From: Acidobacteriaceae bacterium
GTDB lineage: Bacteria; Acidobacteriota; Terriglobia; Terriglobales; Acidobacteriaceae
DNA: 64,000 bases
Direction: 5' to 3'
Assembly: GCA_903642235.1 (NCBI GenBank)
Contig: CAHJWL010000001.1
Span: forward strand, 248,001-312,000
The position numbers and the translations under genes are program-made. Each line of letters opens with the position of its first letter. The stretch's first letter is position 1. The notes beneath the pieces were generated by a model, which worked only from the letters and a program-made list of their open reading frames with translations, had not been told where the DNA came from and ran no database searches. Shown here one piece after another: positions 8,110-15,192 of the stretch.

Positions 8110-8530
8110 ACTCGTATTCCTGATCCCCATCAGGTCCATCCTGTTCGTCTTCAGGTTGCCTAAGCTTCCATCCGTCTCCAATCTTCTCAACGACCCCATT
8201 GTCACGGAGTCGGCTTAGAGTCGCAGAAACATTCCCAATGAAGTCTTGGCCCTTGGTCCGAACCCCGCCTGCACGAAGCTTGTCAGCAATCTGCGAACTC
8301 GTAAGCGCAAAAATCTCTCCCTTTAGTGCTAAAGGAATTGCCCCTGTGGGTCCAAGGTGAGCATAAAGCCCGCCTGATGGCGATGCATTAGCCGTTTGGT
8401 TCAGAGCAGAATACTTATTTCGAAGCATCACAATGGTTGGCCGACCTGCTCTCAGCGTCGTAATCTCCGCCTCCAGTGAAGCGATGGTCGCATCAAGGTC
8501 TCGAAGTACTTCCGCATAATCTGCTGGCAT
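8051..8530 (-). CDS. Winged-helix-like hypothetical protein, mobile-element cargo
   Basis: The start is placed at the ATG at 8530 because an AGGAGG ribosome site lies a few bases upstream; the frame itself is open to 8578. 159 residues. The N-terminal 35 residues predict a coiled coil (VLRDLDATIASLEAEITTL). Residues about 90-140 (SSQIADKLRAGG, then NVSATLSRLRDNGVVEKIG and DGWKL) have the helix-turn-wing layout of a winged-helix DNA-binding domain. The tail is acidic (Asp/Glu/Gln-rich). It is transcribed toward the left end and may regulate the element or its cargo; this is inference. Confidence 0.6.
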   Translation of the reverse strand: MPADYAEVLRDLDATIASLEAEITTLRAGRPTIVMLRNKYSALNQTANASPSGGLYAHLGPTGAIPLALKGEIFALTSSQIADKLRAGGVRTKGQDFIGNVSATLSRLRDNGVVEKIGDGWKLRQPEDEQDGPDGDQEYESMKDQEWEERMRLNSSSIA

Positions 8531-8769
8531 TTCGTCCTCCTCTAGTTTAAAATTCGAGGCGAGGGCATGTTGTAGCATGTCCCCGCCTCTCTGGTACTGC
8601 GTTAGAACCGGTTGGATATTTTGTCCCTTGCTAGCCGAGTTGTCACTCAGACCTCACCAGAGGAAATTCCTCATCCGCCAATCCCGTTTACAACTACCCG
8701 TTCAGCGGGTTGGCACGTTCAGTATAACAACGCGTTGCCGATTCGCAAATTATTCTTTATGGCGTATTG

Positions 8770-8780
8770 TCAAACTGACC
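8770..8780. promoter_or_regulatory. Internal copy of part of the transposon end sequence
   Basis: TCAAACTGACC at 8770-8780 matches 11 bases of the right inverted end (11177-11187). It sits 21 bases before the transposase ATG. It could be a transposase-binding site giving autoregulation, or a relic of an older end of a shorter IS. Confidence 0.5.
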
Positions 8781-8801
8781 ATTTTTCTTCATAATGGTTT
8801 T

Positions 8802-9623
8802 ATGAACCGTTTGAGTACAGCAGAACGCGCCCGCATCATCTCCTGCCTCGTAGAGGGAAACAGCATCCGTGCCACTGTTCGCATGACTGGCTTTGCGAAG
8901 AACACGGTGACGAAGCTGCTGGTGGAGATGGGCAATGTCTGCCTCAAGGCGCATGACGAGCTGGTGCGCGGCCTCAAGCTGACCAAGCGCGTTCAATGCG
9001 ATGAAATCTGGTCGTTCGTCGGGGCGAAGCAGAAGAACGTGACGGAAGAGAAGTCTGAGGAGTGGGGTGATGTGTGGACCTGGACGGCGATTGACGCTGA
9101 TTCCAAGCTGATCGTCTCCTATCTCGTAGGGCAGCGTGGCCCACGTTGGGCAAAGCAGTTCATGGAGGATGTAGCATCGCGCATTGACAGCCGTATCCAG
9201 CTCACCACCGATGGCCTCAAGATGTACGGCGAGGCTGTAGAGGGTGCGTTCGGGATGGATGTTGATTACGCGATGCTGATAAAGCTGTACGGCAACGATT
9301 CGTTTGATCGGCGCTACAGCACTGGCGAGTGCATCGGAACTCAGACGGCGGTGCTACAGGGTTCGCCTGATCCTAAGCACATCTCCACGTCATTCATCGA
9401 ACGGCAGAACCTGACGATGCGGATGTCGATCCGACGTTTTACCCGTCTGACCAACGCCTTCTCAAAGAAGGTGGAGAATCATGAAGCGGCGGTGGCGCTG
9501 CACTTCATGTATTACAACTTCTGCCGAATCCATAAGACGCTGCGCGTGACGCCCGCTATGGAGGCGGGGCTGGCACATCACGTTTGGTCGATTGAACAGC
9601 TTGTTAGCCTCATGAACGACTGA
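8802..9623 (+). CDS. IS1-family (single-ORF, ISMhu11-like) DDE transposase
   Basis: 273 residues from the ATG at 8802; the upstream open frame is not protein-like. The N-terminal helix-turn-helix (about residues 1-45) has the form EGNSIRATVRMTGFAKNTVTKLL. The catalytic core has Asp67 in VQCDEIWSFVG, Asp137 in TTDGLKMY and Glu200 in SFIERQNLTMRM; the C-terminus has YNFCRIHKTLRVTPAMEAG. This matches single-frame IS1-type transposases rather than the InsA/InsB frameshift type. Apparently intact. It lies centrally in the element between two groups of cargo genes. No strong ribosome site is visible. Confidence 0.9.
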   Translation: MNRLSTAERARIISCLVEGNSIRATVRMTGFAKNTVTKLLVEMGNVCLKAHDELVRGLKLTKRVQCDEIWSFVGAKQKNVTEEKSEEWGDVWTWTAIDADSKLIVSYLVGQRGPRWAKQFMEDVASRIDSRIQLTTDGLKMYGEAVEGAFGMDVDYAMLIKLYGNDSFDRRYSTGECIGTQTAVLQGSPDPKHISTSFIERQNLTMRMSIRRFTRLTNAFSKKVENHEAAVALHFMYYNFCRIHKTLRVTPAMEAGLAHHVWSIEQLVSLMND

Positions 9624-9634
9624 ACAGGCCGACT

Positions 9635-9650
9635 TTGCAATTGATTGCAA
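9635..9650. terminator. Inverted repeat after transposase (TTGCAAT-TG-ATTGCAA)
   Basis: A perfect 7-bp stem with a two-base loop lies 12 bases after the transposase stop, with no clear T-run. It could act as a weak terminator or a binding site. Downstream at 9740-9763 there is another inverted pair, GGGATT/AATCCC, upstream of the 152-residue cargo gene. The rest of 9624-9859 has no recognisable gene. Confidence 0.35.
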
Positions 9651-9859
9651 TCACACGCTTTGGTGACGCTACAGGGTCACTTTGCCCAAACTTTCTTGTT
9701 GCGCTTTGTCATGTGCGCTTGCATCATAGTGGCTAGATTGGGATTGTTTTGCGGAAGAATCCCTCGCTTCGAGTAGGGTTGATAAGACCCTTTAGGCACG
9801 AATGAACACCCAAACCGCTGTCGTCACGCCCGGCGTCGATTTGGAGGAAAGATTAGATT

Positions 9860-10318
9860 ATGGCTACTATGGCAGTCATCTCAGTCGGGGACGTTCGGTT
9901 CGACGACGTTCGGGAGAACCTGCGTTTTGTCCAAAGCGGTGTAAGTTTCGCAAACCGCGCTATCTTCATCTGGCGGATCGCTTGGAAGGCCGTCATATTG
10001 GTGACGGCTTTCGATAAAGCTATCGCGGACCAAGGGAAACTTATTGATTGTATCAACGGACCGGAAACACAGGCCTTAGACCTGAAGGAGCTGAACGAAC
10101 TGGCCTTTCTGATCGAAGACTTAGTGCAGGTAAACGACAACTTGTTAGCTGTCGCTGCTCCCCGTCCCCACCACCGGTTTGAACCATGGATGAAGAGGCT
10201 CTCTCAAATTCGCGTACAGCGTGACACGCTAGAGAGTATTGCTGAATCTTTGCGATCAGCAACGGATCCTGAGTATCAGGCATTACTCGTCATGGCACTT
10301 GAGGCGGTCAAGCCCTAG
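9860..10318 (+). CDS. Hypothetical protein, mobile-element cargo (152 aa)
   Basis: ATG at 9860 with a GGAGGA site (about 9842) upstream. 152 residues, mostly helical in appearance. A hydrophobic segment around residues 30-50 (RAIFIWRIAWKAVILVTAF) could be amphipathic or a membrane helix. The C-terminal half (RLSQIRVQRDTLESIAESLR) looks like a coiled coil. No family recognised. It heads a three-gene same-strand cargo group that fills the right arm of the transposon. An overlapping open frame at 9802-10017 is considered a shadow. Confidence 0.55.
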   Translation: MATMAVISVGDVRFDDVRENLRFVQSGVSFANRAIFIWRIAWKAVILVTAFDKAIADQGKLIDCINGPETQALDLKELNELAFLIEDLVQVNDNLLAVAAPRPHHRFEPWMKRLSQIRVQRDTLESIAESLRSATDPEYQALLVMALEAVKP

Positions 10319-10348
10319 CGGTTCACTTCTGTGGTCGAAAGTTGATAC

Positions 10349-10900
10349 GTGGGACGCTGCGCACTCGATGTTTGTCACCCAAAGTTCAAGAAGATCGTAG
10401 ATCGGTACAAAGGGCATCCTGACTTTCAGAAGAGTCTGGATGCCTTTGCCGCGTTGGTCATGAAGGACCACAGGTTGTCAGGTTGGGTGAACCACCCAAT
10501 GCCTGGCCTTCCTGAGTACCAAAATAGAATCTGGAAGTGGGATTTCAAGCCCGCTGCGCTGGATCAATCTGGAACTAGGAAAGGATGGCGAATCTTCGCT
10601 CTTGCGGATTCGGCCATATTTAGCTCCACACCCACTCCAGCCACGGCATTCTTTGTATACGACAAGGCAGACGAACCCAAAGGGCAACCATCCGCATGGA
10701 TCGCCAAAGCGTTGAAAGAGTTCCTTCGCAATACCAGCGTGAACGAAGCAACTGCCGAAGAACCCTTCCGCCACTTCATTCACGGCGACGGAAAAACAGT
10801 ATCACTATGCCAGCGATGCTTCGATACGGTGTTCATTAGCGATGTGATGGCCGAGATCGAAATGGCCGAGGCATCACATGCATGCGCAAACGGCTCTTAG
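10349..10900 (+). CDS. Hypothetical protein with possible zinc site, mobile-element cargo (183 aa)
   Basis: The start is a GTG at 10349, directly after an in-frame stop. The N-terminal domain contains GWRIFALADSA and ATAFFVYDKADEPKG, a mixed alpha/beta pattern loosely like RelE-type folds, but I cannot assign it. The C-terminus carries Cys154-x2-Cys157 and His177-x-Cys179, spaced as in a small zinc-binding module. It lies 30 bases after the 152-residue gene and 36 bases before the 77-residue membrane protein, so the three are probably one transcript. Confidence 0.55.
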   Translation: MGRCALDVCHPKFKKIVDRYKGHPDFQKSLDAFAALVMKDHRLSGWVNHPMPGLPEYQNRIWKWDFKPAALDQSGTRKGWRIFALADSAIFSSTPTPATAFFVYDKADEPKGQPSAWIAKALKEFLRNTSVNEATAEEPFRHFIHGDGKTVSLCQRCFDTVFISDVMAEIEMAEASHACANGS

Positions 10901-10936
10901 GCGAGCCCCTTGCGTCTCTCCTGAGAGGCTGAGAGC

Positions 10937-11170
10937 ATGGCTGGCATGCCCCTGAAAGCCAAGCGCGGATTCTCTGAATGGTTCGGCTTATGTTTGGTCG
11001 TCATAACGGTGCTTGGCCTGCCGAGTTGGTTCCACGGCGTCATGCAAATGGTACGGGAGACGCGCTGGACTTGGGTTTTGATCCCTGTCATGGTCGGACT
11101 TGGATACGGCTGGAATAGCTGGTTGATAAAGCGATGGTGGAACCCGGACGCGTACAGATTCAAGCGCTGA
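10937..11170 (+). CDS. Small membrane protein, mobile-element cargo (77 aa)
   Basis: 77 residues with two hydrophobic segments (WFGLCLVVITVLGLPSWF and WTWVLIPVMVGLGYGW), a basic N-terminus and a basic tail (KRWWNPDAYRFKR). Two-helix inner-membrane hairpin expected. The stop codon lies one base before the right inverted end of the element, so the gene is certainly cargo. Ribosome site GAGAG lies before the ATG. No known family recognised. Confidence 0.55.
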   Translation: MAGMPLKAKRGFSEWFGLCLVVITVLGLPSWFHGVMQMVRETRWTWVLIPVMVGLGYGWNSWLIKRWWNPDAYRFKR

Positions 11171-11171
11171 C

Positions 11172-11193
11172 GATTTCAAACTGACCCACTACC
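11172..11193 (-). repeat. Right terminal inverted repeat
   Basis: Begins GATTTCAAACTG and ends CCCACTACC. Exact reverse complement of 7832-7853; followed directly by the second AAAGCTG copy (11194-11200). Confidence 0.92.
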
Positions 11194-11200
11194 AAAGCTG
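11194..11200. repeat. Target-site duplication, right copy (AAAGCTG)
   Basis: Identical to 7825-7831. Joining the two flanks restores a gap of about 50 bases between thrC and the antitoxin gene. Confidence 0.85.
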
Positions 11201-11224
11201 CTGCCATACTGATTTGGGAGATTG

Positions 11225-11425
11225 ATGATGGTATTAATCGAGGTTCCAGACGAACTTGCGTCACAGTACGACGAACTCGCGCGCTCTGTCGGACAAGAGC
11301 GCAATGCTCTCATACGGGAAGCACTGATCGAGCATCTCGAAGATATCGAAGATATCGCGATTGCTCGTGAGCCTGGCAAATCCAGGGAAGCGCCTTTCGC
11401 TCGAAGAGGTGAAGAGAAATCTTAG
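11225..11425 (+). CDS. Ribbon-helix-helix antitoxin (CopG/RelB-like)
   Basis: 66 residues (ATG at 11225 or 11228; a GGGAG site lies upstream). The N-terminal VLIEVPDELASQYDELARSVG, followed by RNALIREALIEHLED, is a typical ribbon-helix-helix antitoxin fold that would bind its own operator and neutralise a RelE/ParE toxin. The C-terminal tail (residues about 45-66) would be the toxin-wrapping segment. The stop overlaps the start of the degenerate toxin frame. It lies 25 bases right of the transposon's duplicated target. Confidence 0.8.
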   Translation: MMVLIEVPDELASQYDELARSVGQERNALIREALIEHLEDIEDIAIAREPGKSREAPFARRGEEKS

Positions 11426-11713
11426 CCTGGAAGATTGAATTTGATGAGCACGCGGAACGGGAACTAAACAAGCTGGATAAACAGATCCAGCGCAGAATGA
11501 TTCGCTACTTGGACACCCGCATTGCGACAGCCGACACAATCAGGAAAGCCGCTCTTAGGTGATCTCGCCGGTCTGTGGCGCTATCGTGTTGGCGATTACA
11601 GAATCATCTGTCGTCTAGAACACGAAGCAGTTGTCGTCCTTGTCCTCTTCGTGGGACATCGCAAAGACGTCTACGATGCGAAGCGATCTCTTGCATCCCG
11701 TTCGCCTCACTAG
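11422..11713 (+). pseudogene. Frameshifted RelE/ParE-family toxin
   Basis: Directly after the antitoxin, one frame reads AWKIEFDEHAERELNKLD, then [16 protein letters not shown], and stops early at about 11559. The continuation, [20 protein letters not shown] then [20 protein letters not shown] and KDVYD, lies in the next frame (from about 11540 to 11713). Together they make one RelE/ParE toxin of normal length (about 90 residues). The usual ATG is replaced by TTA. Loss of start plus a +1 frame change means no active toxin, unless this is a sequencing error or recoding. Confidence 0.75.
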
Positions 11714-11737
11714 AAGGAACATCCTCTTCGAGAGGTG

Positions 11738-12682
11738 TTAGACGGGTTCGACGTAGCGCCTCGTTGTCATCGCTGTCTTATGCGCCGCCTGCGGTCGCGT
11801 TGTCAGCGTCACAGCCGCCACAAGAATCATTCCCCCGCCCACCCAGGCCGTCGGCCCAAGCCGTTCACCCAGCACCAGAACCCCCAGCAGACTTCCTATC
11901 AGCGGCTCAATGTTCAGCAGAACGCCTGCCTGCGACGCCGGTACCTGTGTCATGCCCCAGTTCCACAGCAGCGTCGTCGTTGCCGTACACAGCACGCCAC
12001 TGGCTGCCAGCGCTCCCCATGCCCGCCACGACACCGCCGCCACCGGAGGCAGACCATGGCGCAGCAGCACCCACGGCACCAGCATCGCCGTGCCGCAGGC
12101 AAGACCGTAGATCGTAACCACCACATGGCCATGTCTCCGCATCAGCCGCTTGTTGAACAGGATCCAGAACAGCGCGATCAGGCAGGAAAGCACCACCAGC
12201 AGATCGCCTCTAAGAGAACTTCCGCCCAAACCTCCACCCCGGGCACGCCCTCGCCCGCTCAGCGCAATCAGAGCTGCTCCTGCGGTTGAGGTGCCCATCG
12301 CAACCCAGCCAATCGTATCCAGCCGCTCCTGCGCGAAGATCGTTGCGCCCACGGCCAGCACCACCGGCATAGTACCTATCATCAGGGACGCATGGCTCAC
12401 CGTGGTGAGCGAGAGTCCGTGGAACTGCACCAGGAACTGCAGCGGCACACCCAGCAATGAGGTCACCGCGAGCAGGCTCCACTCCCGCCGGCTGAACCTC
12501 GGCCGGTGCAGCACCAGCAAGGGCAGCAGCGGAACCATCGCAAAGAGAAACCGGTACAGCACCATGAACGCGGACGACATCTCCGCCAGCGCGATCTTGC
12601 CAAAGAAGAATCCACCGCCCCAAAAGCAGCTCGCCAGCGCACACGCCGCGAACCCCCAGCCCCGGTGTCTCGGTATCTGCAT
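11738..12682 (-). CDS. EamA/DMT-superfamily transporter
   Basis: 314 residues from the ATG at 12682; the open frame extends further upstream but that part is not protein-like. About ten hydrophobic helices are arranged as two EamA repeats: the first begins ALASCFWGGGFFFGK, the second GDLLVVLSCLIALFWI. Typical landmarks are HASLMIGTMPVVLAV and QAGVLLNIEPLIGSLLG. The family exports small metabolites such as amino acids or nucleosides across the inner membrane; no substrate can be assigned. It converges on the toxin remnant. Confidence 0.88.
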   Translation of the reverse strand: MQIPRHRGWGFAACALASCFWGGGFFFGKIALAEMSSAFMVLYRFLFAMVPLLPLLVLHRPRFSRREWSLLAVTSLLGVPLQFLVQFHGLSLTTVSHASLMIGTMPVVLAVGATIFAQERLDTIGWVAMGTSTAGAALIALSGRGRARGGGLGGSSLRGDLLVVLSCLIALFWILFNKRLMRRHGHVVVTIYGLACGTAMLVPWVLLRHGLPPVAAVSWRAWGALAASGVLCTATTTLLWNWGMTQVPASQAGVLLNIEPLIGSLLGVLVLGERLGPTAWVGGGMILVAAVTLTTRPQAAHKTAMTTRRYVEPV

Positions 12683-12886
12683 GGGTTCTATCTTTGCAGG
12701 AAAACCGGCAGAGAAGAGGGAACAGGAAAGACGGAGATCAGAAAGCCGAAACAGAAAGCGAAACAAGAGGACCACTAACAGAAAGTACTGCTGCCCAGCT
12801 TCCTGTTCTGCTTTTCTGTTCCTGCCTCTCTGCTTCGCTTTTCTGTTCCAGCTTTTCTTCTTGCTTTTTACTTCCGGCCTTTACCT
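12683..12886. other. Pyrimidine/purine-rich intergenic stretch with inverted similarity
   Basis: The left half (about 12695-12775) is purine-rich (GGAACAGGAAAGACGG, AAACAGAAAGCGAAAC). The right half (about 12785-12870) is the pyrimidine counterpart (CTTCCTGTTCTGC, TTCTGTTCCTGCC, CTTCGCTTTTCTGTTCC). The two could fold into an imperfect long hairpin between the M13 peptidase gene and the DMT gene. Similar pyrimidine-rich DNA occurs at 21460-21520. No gene seen. Confidence 0.4.
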
Positions 12887-15043
12887 CTACCAGACCCTGC
12901 AGCTACTCACCGGAACCATGGCCGATCCCTTCTTGCAGCCGAACGCATCTGCAAAGCCCGGCTGATTCACAATCGCACCATCGGCGCGGAAATGATCGGG
13001 TGAGTGCGGGTCCTGCAGCACCTGCGACCGGATGCTCTCAGGCCGCGAGTTCTCGCACCAGTTCTGCGCGTAGGCAATGTAGAACCGCTGTGGCGCCGTG
13101 TAGCCGTCGGTCTTCGCCGCCAGGTTCACTCCACTCTGCTTTGCCCGGTCCAGATATGCCATGTATGCGAGCACCAGACCACCGTTGTCCGCTGTGTTCT
13201 CGCCCAGTGTCAGCTTCCCGTTCACCTTTATGTCGTCGACAGCCGTGAAGTTTCCGTACTCCTTGACCAGGCAGTCCGTGCGCGTTTCGAAGTTCTTCGT
13301 GTCCTCGGGCGTCCACCAGTCGCTCAGATTTCCCCTGGCATCAAACTTCTTGCCCTCATCGTCGAAGCCGTGGGTAAGCTCATGTCCGATCACCGCGCCG
13401 ATGTGCCCATAGTTCACCGAGTCATCCTGCTTCGGGTCATAGAACGCCGGCTGCAGGATGCCTGCTGGAAAGTTGATGTCGTTCATACTTGGATCGTAGT
13501 AGGCGTTGACGGTAGGCGGCGTCATGCCCCATTCGCCACGGTCCACCGGCTTGCCAATCTTGTTCAGCTGCCGGTCATTCTCAAACGCATCAGCCCGCTC
13601 CTGGTTGCCCAACGCATCGTCTGCTTTCACGCTCAGGGTGCTGTAGTCCCGCCATTTCTCCGGGTAGCCGATCTTGTTCGCAACGGCTGTCAGCTTCTCT
13701 TTGGCCCGCACCTTGGTCGGAGCGCTCATCCACGTCAGAGAATCGATATCGGCGTCCATTGCGTGCTCGATGTCGGCTACCATCTGCAGCATCTTGGCCT
13801 TGCTGTCGCCGGCGAAGTACTGCTCGACATACACCTTGCCCAGAGCCTCGCCCATAGCTCCATTCACCGCATTCGAGCATCGCTTCCAGCGCGCCGGCTT
13901 CTCCGGTACGCCGTTCAGCTGGTGGTTGTAGAACTCGAAGTTCTCATCATCAAGCCGGGCGGGCAGGCGGCTGCTCAGCGCTGTCAGCACGTGGTACCGC
14001 ATGTACGCCTTCAGCACACGCATGTCGGTATCGCGCACGGCCACCACCAGGGCAGGGAAGAAGCCCGGCGTCGAATCATTGATCTCGGTGACCGCAGGCG
14101 AGTGCACCGCCGTCTCAAACTGTCCGAAGTTCACGCCCGGCAGCTTGCTCTCAAACGCCGCAATCGGCTCCAAGTGGTAGGTCTTATCCGGATCGCGCAG
14201 ATCTGTCACCCCCAGGGAGGCCTGAGCCAGCCTGGTTTCAAAGGCCATAAGCCCGTCGGCATCCTTCGCCGCCTGCTCCGGCGTGCTTCCAGCGAGCGTC
14301 AGCATCTTCGCGACGTGGGCGACATACTGCTTGCGGATCGTCTCGTCCTTCGTGCCCGTTCGCAGGTAGTAATCCTTTTCGGGCAGCCCCAGGCCGCCCT
14401 GCGAAACAAACGCGATCTGCTTGGTCGCATCCTTATAGTCCTGCTGCTCGCCAAAGCCGAAGAACACGCCGGCTCCGAGACGCTGCAGATCGCCGATCAC
14501 CTTCGGCAGGTCGCGCTTCGCGAGCAAAGTATTGCCCAGCCCGTCAATCTCATTCAGAACCGGTTGCAGCGGCAGAAGACCCTTGCTGTCGATCGCGCCT
14601 GTGTCCATGCACGCCTTGTAGAAGTCGCCGATCTTCTGCTCATCGGGCGATCGCGAGGCTCCACCGGCCGATGCCTTCTCAAGAATGCCGCGCAGCGACT
14701 GCGTGTTCACGTTGTACAGCGCATAGAACTGATCGACACCACCCTGGTCGCCCGGGATGGGATGGTTCGCCTCGAACTTGCCGCAGGCAAACTTGTAGAA
14801 GTCCGAACAGGGGTCCATCGTCTTGTCAATCGAGGTTGTGTCAAAGCTTGGAATCGCTTTGTAGACCTCGGTCGCACTGCCCGCCGGCGCTGCCACCAGA
14901 GCGCGTTTCGGCTGCACCTGGCCGGAGGTCTGCTGCACGAGGCTGCACCCCCCGCTGAGAAGCGCTCCCGCCATCACTACGCCCGTCCACCGTGATACTC
15001 CCCAAGCGCCTGTGCCGGCCGCGGCCTGTCGATCCGATCCCAT
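12887..15043 (-). CDS. M13-family metalloendopeptidase (PepO/neprilysin-like) lipoprotein
   Basis: 718 residues from the ATG at 15043 (an upstream in-frame start at 15082 is less likely). The N-terminus ends in LLSGGC (Cys33), suggesting a lipoprotein. The N-terminal Peptidase_M13_N domain covers about residues 75-460; the catalytic domain follows, with the substrate-binding NAYYDPSMNDINFPAGI, zinc site HELTH (about residues 554-558) in GHELTHGFDDEG, and the third ligand Glu near 615 in GENTADNGG. The C-terminus has the family's CRVW. It would cleave peptides in the periplasm or at the surface. Acidobacteria often carry several such enzymes. Confidence 0.95.
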   Translation of the reverse strand: MGSDRQAAAGTGAWGVSRWTGVVMAGALLSGGCSLVQQTSGQVQPKRALVAAPAGSATEVYKAIPSFDTTSIDKTMDPCSDFYKFACGKFEANHPIPGDQGGVDQFYALYNVNTQSLRGILEKASAGGASRSPDEQKIGDFYKACMDTGAIDSKGLLPLQPVLNEIDGLGNTLLAKRDLPKVIGDLQRLGAGVFFGFGEQQDYKDATKQIAFVSQGGLGLPEKDYYLRTGTKDETIRKQYVAHVAKMLTLAGSTPEQAAKDADGLMAFETRLAQASLGVTDLRDPDKTYHLEPIAAFESKLPGVNFGQFETAVHSPAVTEINDSTPGFFPALVVAVRDTDMRVLKAYMRYHVLTALSSRLPARLDDENFEFYNHQLNGVPEKPARWKRCSNAVNGAMGEALGKVYVEQYFAGDSKAKMLQMVADIEHAMDADIDSLTWMSAPTKVRAKEKLTAVANKIGYPEKWRDYSTLSVKADDALGNQERADAFENDRQLNKIGKPVDRGEWGMTPPTVNAYYDPSMNDINFPAGILQPAFYDPKQDDSVNYGHIGAVIGHELTHGFDDEGKKFDARGNLSDWWTPEDTKNFETRTDCLVKEYGNFTAVDDIKVNGKLTLGENTADNGGLVLAYMAYLDRAKQSGVNLAAKTDGYTAPQRFYIAYAQNWCENSRPESIRSQVLQDPHSPDHFRADGAIVNQPGFADAFGCKKGSAMVPVSSCRVW

Positions 15044-15192
15044 TGTGTCTGTCTCCTTGGCTTCCAAAGCCATCCTACGCAAAGCCTTCCCCGCGAGTTC
15101 ATGTCAGGCCGCGCGGCTCTTACCAACGGGCCGCCGCCCTGGTTTTGCTCTTCTTGGGGGACGTATGCCAGAGTAGACGAAGGCAGGTGCTT

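Larger units (their letters stand above)
7832..11193 (+). mobile_element. IS1-type (ISMhu11-like) transposon with cargo genes, 3.36 kb
   Basis: The element is bounded by perfect 22-bp inverted repeats (7832-7853 and 11172-11193) and flanked by a 7-bp direct duplication. It contains one intact DDE transposase gene (8802-9623) and five other open frames: a 70-residue basic protein, a 159-residue winged-helix-like protein on the minus strand, and 152-, 183- and 77-residue proteins on the plus strand. Base composition is visibly lower in GC than the flanking genes, a sign of transfer. Ordinary IS1-family elements are about 0.7-1.2 kb with the transposase only, so this is a cargo-carrying (transporter-IS-like) element. 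Intact ends and target duplication suggest recent insertion. Confidence 0.88.

Noticed and set aside
9802..10017. Open frame overlapping the start of the 152-residue cargo gene
   Set aside because: Arg-rich, no ribosome site as good as the GGAGGA of the overlapping frame, and it stops early; treated as a shadow.
14992..15192. N-terminal extension of the propeller-like protein frame
   Set aside because: The open frame is antisense to the M13 peptidase signal region and has no protein-like composition; a signal peptide begins at 15193 or 15220.
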